NCBI RefSeq assembly: GCF_020184175.1
Contig: NC_065531.1
Span: 19,365,213-19,429,212, forward strand
Reading direction: 5' to 3'
Source: Aphis gossypii
Taxonomy: Eukaryota; Arthropoda; Insecta; Hemiptera; Aphididae
DNA: 64,000 nt
The notes beneath the pieces were generated by a model, which saw nothing but the letters and a program-made list of their open reading frames with translations, was not told the origin of the DNA and ran no database searches. Positions 54,201 to 64,000 of the stretch are shown here, piece after piece (positions within the stretch are counted from its first letter, which is position 1; each line of letters begins with the position of its first letter). The translations under genes and the position numbers were made by a program.

Positions 54201-56300
54201 AAATTGTGGCATTTGGATGAATATATAGTTTCTATGAAGTCACGTATATTGGATTATATAGTTGGTATGTTGAACTTGTGACATTATTAGTATGTAGTAT
54301 ATATTTATTTGCACCATAAAATCAGTGTTGATGGTGTATAGCTATTATTGATTTTGTTTCTACTAAATCTATCCCTCAAACTATAAATATTAAAATTTCC
54401 AATTATTTGTTTGAATTATATGTAAGTGGAAGTAATATGTATATGAAAATGCCTTTTATGCTTTAAATACAGTGCAGAAATTAGTGTGTATTCTAACCTG
54501 GCACGAGAATTTATACACTCATAAAAAATTACACACAATAGTTTAATTATGGCTTCGATAAATGGTTTTTTTTCTGATTTTCCGCTGTGCACATATTTAA
54601 ATTTGAGCTTAGTTACTATCAATTCGTTCAAGGTATGGTTGCAGAATGTTACATAGTACTATAAAGATGAAACACATTTTTATTTTTCGTAGTGTACATA
54701 GTTTGTCGTAGTACACACAAAAATAGCCACTGGCTTCGATGTATTAAAAACGATAGAGATCAAAACTTGATTAAAAATTAACCATATTTTCATAATTAAT
54801 AAAATTACAATTGTGTAGAGATAACAACTACTTATGGACAGTATGAAGAAAAAAAGCGAACAAAATAATTAAATTAACTAAAAGCACAGAGTAATTTATG
54901 AGATTGTTTAAATTAAATAAGCACATTAGTCGCTCTTAATATTTGTACAACTTACCCAACCTAACCCAACTTACATATAATTACTTAAATTTACGTCTAT
55001 AAGTTATGAGTAGGTAGTCAATAAAACACCCAAAATACATTATGTATATAACGTCATACTTACTCATATTGTAATCTTAATTTTGTTTTTTTTTTTTAAA
55101 TTTAACAAAAAATGTGGAAAACATCTGCCGAAAATATTTTTTATGGTGACCTCAGTTATCTACTCAAACGTTATCGTTTATCACACATATTATCTAAAAT
55201 CATATTACATAAACCCGGTTAGATCATTTTTTTTTCACTATTTTTTCAATCCGCGTTTAACTCGACGTAGTACAACTATCAGGTCTCGATTTACCAATTC
55301 ACGGGCCCAGTACAATTTAAAATGTTAGGCTCCCCAAGTCATAAATCATTAGATAAAATAGTATTGATAAAAAATAATATTATTTAATATGTATCTACCA
55401 GAACATTTTTAAGAACCTACGTTTAATAAGTTAATATTTATATAATAATAATAGTACTTAGTAGGTACTAGTACTAGTCTTCTATACTTTTATAAAATTT
55501 AATCTTCTAAGTTAAATTTTATAGAAGAGTTCACAAACATTTTCTCACTTCCAGTTCTGAAAACTTGTCAATATTTTAGTTGAAACTCAGAATTTTCGAG
55601 TAAAAAAATACGGTTATATACTCATCGTAAATACAACTAATGTTGTTTATCTATTATCGGTAGATCCCTATTTCCAGTGGTCCCAGTGCAAATTGTTCAC
55701 ATGTTATAGCATAAATATAATCTTGGCGTCTTTAGTTAACATGTCAACCGAAAATACCTCGCCAATAGTTTAATACTAAACCTAAAGAATGTGATTAAGT
55801 TACAAATATGAGGAACAATTTATGTTAAAAACATGTTTGGGAATAAAAGTTTTCTTCGGTTTTTGAAAATTCTAGTCTTGCATCTTTTTTTTTTATTATT
55901 CGATGATAATATTTGGTTCACAATTTATAATTTGTATACAATTGTCATTGTCAATATCAGGATAAATTTTTTTTAATGTATGCAAACAAATGAACTCAGT
56001 TTTTAATAATGTTTAATGAAAATAAATCCTGATTAATTAAATTTGTTATAATCTTTCGTATTATTATTAATCAAATTTTGTTGAGGTATAAGCGTATATA
56101 TTAATTATAGTGTAAACTGTAAATTATACTTAAAAAAATGATCGGTAGAAAGTAATTATTAAACTTTAATTTATAAAGTAATTATTTTTAACATTTTAAT
56201 CATTGCGGTAATATCATTTTATTTTTCCTACGAATGATAAACTTTATTCTAATTTGAGCGTTCTTTTGAAATGGAATCTTTTGAAAACGGTTCTTGCATA
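45240..56300 (+). other. first intron of the plus-strand gene, AT-rich part
   Basis: Begins with GTAAGA and shortly afterwards a run of 26 T (45367..45392). About 11 kb of AT-rich DNA with AT and CA microsatellites (51471..51515) and low-complexity frames. No further exon with convincing coding character was found. Confidence 0.5.
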
Positions 56301-58750
56301 ATATAATATTATATAAGACGCGTAAACCGATTAAAGAATTAATTTCACGAGCCGCCTATAATGTCGGTGTTTTTCTGTTTGTTTGTGATAAATACAGGTG
56401 AAAACATTATTTTTTTTTCGATACAGCGACAATATTATTATAACATTATTATTATCTACTTAATATGAAACAAGTGCGTCGGAAATTTGGTCAAGGCGCA
56501 CACACCAACACGATATTATAATTATAATATCGCCGTACACACTATTTAATAATATCGATTGTGTTTGCTCGGCTACAATTCGTTGGCGTAAAAAAAAAAA
56601 AAAAAAATTCAGAACGATTAAAACGACGTGTACCTACACATCGTTCACAAACAAATCTGCTATACTGCAGAAATACAACAACAACAACAACAAATATAAT
56701 GATTGTTGTTATATTTATGTTACGCGAGCCGTGTGCCAGCCGCCGCGTTTAAGTCGCACACAGAATTCGGTCGTAAACCGTCGATGATAATAATATAACA
56801 AAATATTATAATTCCGATACGTTTTATCGCCGTAACATCGTGTGCGGGTACGAAGCTCGGCGGCGCGTACGTCACAAAATCTATCGGCCGTATAACGCGT
56901 TACGACGAATATTTTACGATGATCGTTTGCGTGCGCACTCTCCGTCGATAAGTGTGTGCACACGTTACGATGATAATGATATGTATAATATCGCGATTAT
57001 ATAATATATACGGCAGGTACGTCGCCGCCGCCGTCCGGGTCACAGGAAATTAAGAGTCGTATATTATTATCATATTATTATTATTATGTTGTTGTTGTTG
57101 TTATAAATTTCGGTAACATGTGTCATGTTATTATTGTTGTTATATTATCGTGATAATAAATAATATTATAATACGGCGATTGTCGAGTCGCGGACGTATT
57201 TTGTCCAAAGCGGCGCGCGGCGGCTATAGTAATAATATATAATAGGTATACGTCTAGTCGTCGCGTACTACACACGTGAAATAACACGATATTACATACT
57301 CGTATCATTGTAATACGGTGCCACTCGAACGCCGTACGGTTCAGTTATTTGGAATCCGTTTCAAGCCGTTTTTAGTAAACAACTTGACCGCGTGTGTACA
57401 TATAATAATAAATCAATGTTTATGCGCCACTTAATTTATAAACAATAATCATCGCCTGCAGTATACCTACGGCTGCAATCGTCGCGGTAACCGCCGATCG
57501 ACGACTATACGGTTACGGCCTATGCACGTTTCGAGTCCTAGATTGCGCGTTGTCTTCGATCTTAATCAGCCGTTGGCGTGCCACGATTTATCATTGCCGT
57601 CTTCCGAGTCTACTGGGTGCGATTTCTTCCTCCCCGTCACTACACGGGAGTCGTTCGATATTTTACCTCCCCGAGCGAAGAATTCTTACATTTTTTAACA
57701 CTTCCGCTGTGTATTTGTTTTATTCGTCGTCTCGATTTTGCCAAATCACCTCGATTTATCGAGTCCGTCGTACTGTGTACTATTTTAGTCTTATACGTCT
57801 TTACGCTGTCCTTGTGCGTATTCGTTGTCTGTCTTTATATTATTATGATTTCTATTGACACTACCTATACATACGATATTTGTTGTAATATTTGTATATT
57901 ATTGCAATTTTCGTCGTTTATCATTGAAATATCATACATATATATATATATTATGCTTTGCGAACTGCAATTGGATTGCAGTGGACACCAAAAATGTTAC
58001 AATGACATATTATTTCGCAATAATATTATGATACCGTAAATCGATATTTTGTGTTATTAAAAATATTACGTGTTTAGTGTTATTACGTCTTCTGCAGAGT
58101 AGTTACAGTCGCTTTTCAATTAACAACTTGGTGTTTATCACCGCCATTCGCGCGATTCGCGGGGGGGTGGTGTTGTGCAGTCGTCCGCGCGTCAAGGTTT
58201 GTAATAATGCAATAATATTATAATATATTATTATTATTATGACGCTCACTACACACAGGACGCATATAGGTGTATATTGACGAGGTAGTATATAATATGT
58301 ATACGGACGTGGCGTATATATTATTATTATTATATCGCCATCGCCTGTTGTATATAAACGGTTTGGCGTAAAATAAACACACTATTCTATCGACTGCCGT
58401 TCGCAGGGTGTTGGTATTATTTTATGATTATGTTATATCGCGCGCATTATAATCATTATTATCGTACTCGTCGTAACGTAAACGGTGTGAATATCTTCGG
58501 TAAACACGAAATGCCGTAATAAATGCTTTCACCATTCGTCGGCTTGCGATAGAACGCCACTGTAAAAACTATGCCAATATTGTGTTTGAATCGGTTTGAT
58601 ACATGTGTAATATTCAACGTGTGTGTGTGTATTCGTACAAGGTCGAGGCTTTTAATGACACGGGCAAACATTCAAGACATAAAATAACAAACGCGCACAC
58701 GTGCAGTGGTGCAGCGTGCTTATCGAATCCCAAGAGTGTTCAAATCGTAC
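56300..58750. promoter_or_regulatory. CpG-rich region inside the intron, candidate alternative promoter
   Basis: CG dinucleotides are much more frequent here than in the flanks (for example cggcggcgcgtacgtcac and gccgccgccgtccggg near 56.85-57.05 kb, and cgcgcgattcgcgggg-like sequence near 58.15 kb). A TCAGTT initiator-like site lies at about 57340. No frame looks coding: the 153-codon frame at 57578..58039 becomes Ile/Tyr-rich and ends in AT noise. It may be an alternative first exon or promoter of the gene starting at 44.6 kb, or an enhancer. Confidence 0.4.
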
Positions 58751-61700
58751 ACGCGCCTTTACTTTTGAACATCTAATTAGTAATTAAATAAATAAATAAT
58801 TGATCGAAACGTATAGGTTATATACGGAACGTTGTGATATTTCTCTGTGCGTGACTAATTATTACTTAATTATTACAGTCGTGAATGTTTTTTTCTTTTT
58901 CCCGAGTATTGTTTCTGGAAATATTTTTCTACGCGTTTTCTTATATAACTTCGTCATTACGAGGTGTTTTTTTTTTGTTTGTTAGATTTATTTTTTACGT
59001 CACTTATTACATACATTTCATTTTTTTTTTTTTTGGTTGTTCTTACAAAACACCAATAAACATCGAGAAATACATAGTTTTATTATAGGTAATTAATTCT
59101 GCTTAATCTAGTCATCGTTCTTAAAAGTATCGAAACCAATGACACTAGGGTGCCAGGTCAAAGAGATAACTATATAGCTTAGATTTTTTTTCGCTATTTA
59201 CATAACTTATGGTACCTATTTATATAGCTAATTCTAAAGTGAATACTATAATGTTTAATACTGACTTCTGTGTATTGATCTAAGTGACGAATAAAACGTA
59301 CATCGTATATGTTTTTTTCGTATAATACTGATGTTTTTTTAATACAATATAACCTTAAAGCTTAAGGTTATATTATTATGTAGACTCAACTTTTTGATCT
59401 TGTTGATACTTTAATAAAATATAAATTATAACTATCTCTTCGTTTATTACGTATTTTTCAACAGTTAAAAACTTATTCCAAAGCTCAGTATAATAGTTTT
59501 TTTTTGTACGCGTTCCATTGGATTCCACATGATGAACATCAACTGCTTAACCTTTGAATAGATAATTAGATTAACAAAATATTGATTGCGTTTTGGATTT
59601 GGTAGTTTTAATAAAGTAAATGAATAAATACAATGTCACAGAAAAAAAGCAGAAATAATAAGTTCGATAAAACAACTTTTTAAATAGAAACTTTGAAAAC
59701 ATTTTGCTGTAAGATGTAACCTACAGGAAAAAGTTTTTTAATGTTATAAATCACTAGATTAATTGCAAGTATAGAACTTCTAACAACGAAACATGTATGT
59801 GTGTTAGTTAATGTATACATAAAAAAATAGAAACTGTAATGAAATAGATAAAACGAATACAAAGAATTTGTTTCATGATTACTAACAAACGTCTAGACGT
59901 AAATATTTGAAATGTCAAGGCATAAAATCAATAAACTTTTAAGGGCACATGACTTTTTTGCTTTTAAAAATTCTTATGTTTACAAATATTTGTAGGGTCA
60001 AAAATTAATATAAATTAGTATTAACTAGCGTATATATTTTATTATTTTATTTTTATTACAAGTACATACTTATTATCAAATTAATTTAATATCTAATAGA
60101 AATAAATTTAAACTGATACTTATAATATATAATTATATAGCGCTTTGAATCAAAGTTGTAGTATTATTCAGAAAATTATTATTTTTAATAATGTTGAAAT
60201 AAAATTCAAATAAAGACAATTTTATTTAAAATATTGATTTAAACAACAATTTTTAATGAAAAATACAATTGTTTTAATAAAAAATGTTAGAGATAAAATA
60301 CGGTTGTGTTTTTCGTTAAAATTGTTCAATTAAACCAATATTTAAAATAAAATTGTTTATACAGTATACCTAGTATTTTCATATTTCATAATTAGTCAAA
60401 ATATTCAAAATAGTTTAATTTTCTGAATAATTGCCCATTTACGTATATGGTATTATTTAAACATAATTTAATTAAATGATTCCTATACAAATATTTAAAA
60501 TTAAAATAAAGCAAAGTTATTTACAAAACTTTAATTTGTTTTATGTATTTATGCATCGATTATACTTTATTGATTTATCGATTTGTACTTAGCTATATGT
60601 CTTTATGATACTTATATAATTTCTTCTTTTAACATTTTGAATGAATAAATTTGATATCAGCCAATATTGATAAATTATAATTATTTATGAATATGAATAG
60701 GTATTATTAATAGTCAGAAAATAACTAAATATTTTACTGGTAAATAAATATAATAATTAAAAATAACGTTAAATAAAATTAATGATATATTTGTTGATTT
60801 CCTATATTTTAGCTATCATAATTATTGATTCATTGTTTTTTTTTTTTTTTTTTATTAATTTAGTAACTTCACGTATTATTGATGTATTGTTATACTCGAT
60901 ATTTATTTATTATAAAAATCAGAATAATCATTTTATCATTTAACTGTAAATCATGATCTAATTTAAAATTATTTTGATTTTTTTAGTATTTTATTAAAAA
61001 CGCTATTTCTTATTTCTTATAAATATATAATAATATGTATTTGTAACAATTATATAGTGTTTTTAATTAAAAAAAAAAATATATATATATATATATTAGT
61101 ACCTAAATAATTTATTTAGTTTTTAAAAACAGAATTTAAAGTAAATATATTGCATATTTTAAACCTGAATATTTATTATATTTATTGTTTTGCATTCCTA
61201 GATGAAATAATTTACCTTTATTGTTTTTTTTTTAATAAACATAATAATTTGACTAAATTATTAAAGTAAATTCAAATATAAGGTATAAATAAAACATTTT
61301 GAAATATTATAATTTTAAATTAAGGTATACCAAAAGTAATTAATATTTTTCATAATAATAATGACGGTAGTCGCCGCGAGATTCTAGTCACATGACTCAT
61401 AAATAAATATTTATTGTGATAAAATAGCGAAAAATATAATAATGCTTATACAATATTATATGGTGTATGTAGTGCGTTATTCTGTAAAAAATATAATGGT
61501 TAATTTTTCATGAATTTTTTTTATTGTGACTTGTTTGTCTATAGTTCTTTAACAAAGACAGTACATCTGGAAATTTCATGTTTAATGAAACTTGTACAAT
61601 TGTACATAATATTATAATATCTAACCAGTCAAATAGTATGCTATAGTTATAACTTATAAGATATTATTTACATTTTATAATTTCCGTTTTAGCTTATATG

Positions 61701-63170
61701 CTTTTAATCAATCTTTGCTTGATTTAGACAACAACATTTAAGTCAGTTTTCAAACGTATAATCGCATTATTAAGTCTGACGATTAACAAAATATAGTACA
61801 TTTTGGTTGAAATAACTAATCGTTTGCAAACTCATAAATTACTTTATGCATCTAGTATTTTAATATTATATAATTTAAATAAGCGATTAAAGTTGTTTTT
61901 AATACTGAATAGGCGAAGTCGATTATTGATCAATTTATTTTTAACAACATATTTAATACCTATATTATTATGTCTTATAGTTACCAATAATAGTTAAAAA
62001 TACGTCATGATATAATCAAGAAAAATAAATGCATCATAAATTATAAATCATGTATTGCTTATTATATTAAATTCTAAATTATATTTTTTACGATATTAAT
62101 ATACCTATATATATATATTTCAACAATAAATTTTATAATGGTTTAAAAATTTTATATTTAGTATTTAAAAACTATAAATTAAGTAAAATTATTAATATGC
62201 ATTTTATATTATACATATATTTTATTTACATAGTAGCGTGTTTTTTATAATACATTTTTGTGTTACCTGATTTTGAGTTAGTTAAAAGTACAGTTCAAAA
62301 ACTTGCATATTACACATTTCCTTGGATTATAAATTAAACACATATATTATACTTTAAAGTTATCATTTAAATTCATTAAATGATCGTTATAATATAATAA
62401 ATATACCTACAGTATTGCTATAACATCGTATACAAATTATTAGTGTATTTCAACAAGTACAACACTTAAATGAAACATTTACTATTTTTAAACTTTGTTA
62501 CATTAAAGCTAATATTGCAACAATTTTGTAATTTTTAATAAATTTAACAATTACGTTTCCTTGTTATATGAACTCGTACACCTACGGTAATGTTCTAGTT
62601 ATATTTTTTTTTATAGTAGAAACCACCTACTTGTGTGATGGTTGTTTATGACCTTGTGAAGCGTTAATCATTTTAATATTTGTATCTAAAATAAACTTAA
62701 AAATATTTTAATATTTTAAACAATGAAGGTGCCATGCATTAAATCTATGCAGCGTATTTAAGTTTTTGAAATTTTTATTGATATCACTTAGTTATGTTAG
62801 GTTTTTTGAATTTATTAACAATAATTACGTAATTTGTTTTATTGTTATAAAAATTTTGGCCAAGTAGCTGTAAAATGTTGTATGACTAGTGACTACATCG
62901 ATTTCATATGTCAAAACCGTTTAGATTTAGTTTATGTGTTTTTTCCATAAAAATGGAAAGTTTAAGGTTTATTATATAGTATTAGGCGAATCTAAATCAA
63001 ACTAATGTCATTAGGTATGTCAAAAAATTCTATCATCGATTCTTATCTAAATCAATTCACTATTTTACATTTTTTAGAGAAAGTGAAACTTATGAATGTC
63101 CTTAAAGTAATGTTTATGACTTTGAACATAGCGTATTGGTTTTTACGATGTTTTTTATGTGTCCAATCAG
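58751..63170. other. AT-rich DNA, no gene seen
   Basis: AT-rich, with poly-T and AT runs (for example 60838..60853 and 61070..61095). A small inverted repeat lies at 59346..59374 (aatataacctt / aaggttatatt). No supported coding sequence. Confidence 0.5.
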
Positions 63171-63175
63171 CAACG

Positions 63176-63850
63176 GGCTGCAACCCGATTGAGCACAGTT
63201 TACTCTATTCACAGGGCGTATATGTTTTCACCCAAAGTCGACCTTTTGATTTTCGCCCAAATGACATTTTTCACTTAAACTCAAAACAGAGTGATTTGGT
63301 TTTCGCTCAAAGAAATATTATTCGTCATAAACAAAAATATAATATTTTAATTATCAATAATGTGTTGTACAACTACATATAAATAAATAGTTTGATAAAA
63401 AAATCAAATTTTTTGTAAAAGTTACGGCACGTAGATTTTATAAATTCGTACCGTGTGAGCTGTCCAGAATTGTATTGTGTAATATTTTAAATTTATTTAT
63501 TTTTTGTTGTTTCAATACTGAGTACCTATCTTGCTACAGTTTCAAAACATTTGTGCTATTAATCTTAATATACATTTCGCTAAAGACTTCATTAAGAATA
63601 ATATTCAAGTATGGCACGAAAGACGGCGATTTTGAATTTAAATTTGTATTGACGTGTGAATGAAATAAATAAATAAAAAAACAATACAGTGGTAACCAAA
63701 ATGTTTTTTTTTCATTTACAATGATTTATATTTTTTTGGCCGAAAACAAAATCACTATTTTTTGAGTAAAATAGGTTATTTGGGTGAAAACCAAAAGGTC
63801 GATTTTGAGTCCGAACAGGTCCTCCCCTTTTACGATCCAATTGACAACCC
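63176..63850. mobile_element. non-autonomous inverted-repeat element (loose boundaries)
   Basis: The left block about 63220..63320 (cgaccttttgattttcgccc, then caaatgac, gtgatttggttttcgctcaa) is matched by the reverse complement of about 63735..63805 (cgaccttttggttttcaccc, then caaataacc, tgattttgttttcggccaa). Similarity probably extends outward to gggctgcaa (63176) and agggttgtcaa (reverse complement, ending near 63850). The interior is AT-rich with no transposase. Exact ends and target duplication are not resolved. The plus-strand frames 63005..63382 and 63475..63663 are incidental. Confidence 0.55.
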
Positions 63851-64000
63851 TATTTGTTAAACCATATTTACTAATAGAGTCTAACTAATTTTTGCATTTT
63901 ATAATATGCAGTTTACTTAAGTAAAGGAAAGCTGTTACTTAACATCCTGATACGATTGTTTGGGTCGTAGAAAATGTATCTATGTATTATAGGTAATAGG

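Noticed and set aside
57578..58039. 153-codon hydrophobic plus-strand frame
   Set aside because: Phe/Ile/Tyr/Leu content follows the base composition, the second half is plain AT-rich repeat, and there is no domain or conserved start context.
1..64000. CRISPR arrays, operons, prophage or bacterial insert
   Set aside because: No regularly spaced direct repeats, no dense gene packing and no ribosome-binding-site-led frames. Spliced genes and eukaryotic transposon remnants occur throughout.

Overview
The window looks like insect nuclear DNA, most likely from an aphid. It is very AT-rich. It is full of short motifs of the taggtacctac kind that are common in aphid genomes. It holds a few GC-rich exons with consensus GT/AG splice sites, long introns, and decayed DNA transposons. 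There is no operon-like gene packing, and almost every long open frame outside the GC islands is AT-rich noise. The species call is inference from composition and gene content.

Two protein-coding loci can be supported. The first is a yellow/major royal jelly protein (MRJP) family gene on the minus strand (about 22.5 kb down to 8.46 kb). Its three visible coding exons splice in matching phase into a protein of about 444 residues (22498..21986, 18558..18062, 8800..8464). Intron 1 (3.4 kb) contains a diverged tandem duplication. Intron 2 (9.3 kb) contains a frameshifted hAT-like transposase fragment and a CpG-richer patch near 14.85-15.75 kb. The 3' flank has an AT hairpin carrying an ATTAAA at its apex.

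The second locus is the first coding exon (44657..45239, plus strand) of a regulatory-type gene inside a CpG island (about 43.78-45.25 kb). The exon encodes Gly/Ala, long Ser/Pro, His and Gln tracts and a basic nuclear-localisation-like segment, then ends at a consensus donor. The next coding exon is not found in the window, so the first intron would be longer than 18.7 kb. A second CpG-rich segment at about 56.3-58.75 kb inside that intron could be an alternative promoter or leader exon.

Mobile and repeat content: a mariner transposase pseudogene at the left edge (1..591, minus) with stops, frameshift and a missing catalytic core; the hAT-like fossil near 10 kb; a 445-bp foldback MITE with TA target duplication and long inverted repeats (42879..43323); a second, looser inverted-repeat element near the right edge (about 63.18-63.85 kb); and fragments of what may be one long aphid repeat family at 4.6, 30.9, 35.5-36.0 and 40.8-41.7 kb. 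A 64-nt hairpin at 38401..38464 is the best candidate for an unannotated structured RNA.

The rest is AT-rich intergenic or intronic DNA in which I see no gene. I found no convincing new multi-gene system. The most useful leads are the hairpin, the MITE, the mariner deletion junction, the alternative-promoter candidate, and the unidentified low-complexity regulator exon.
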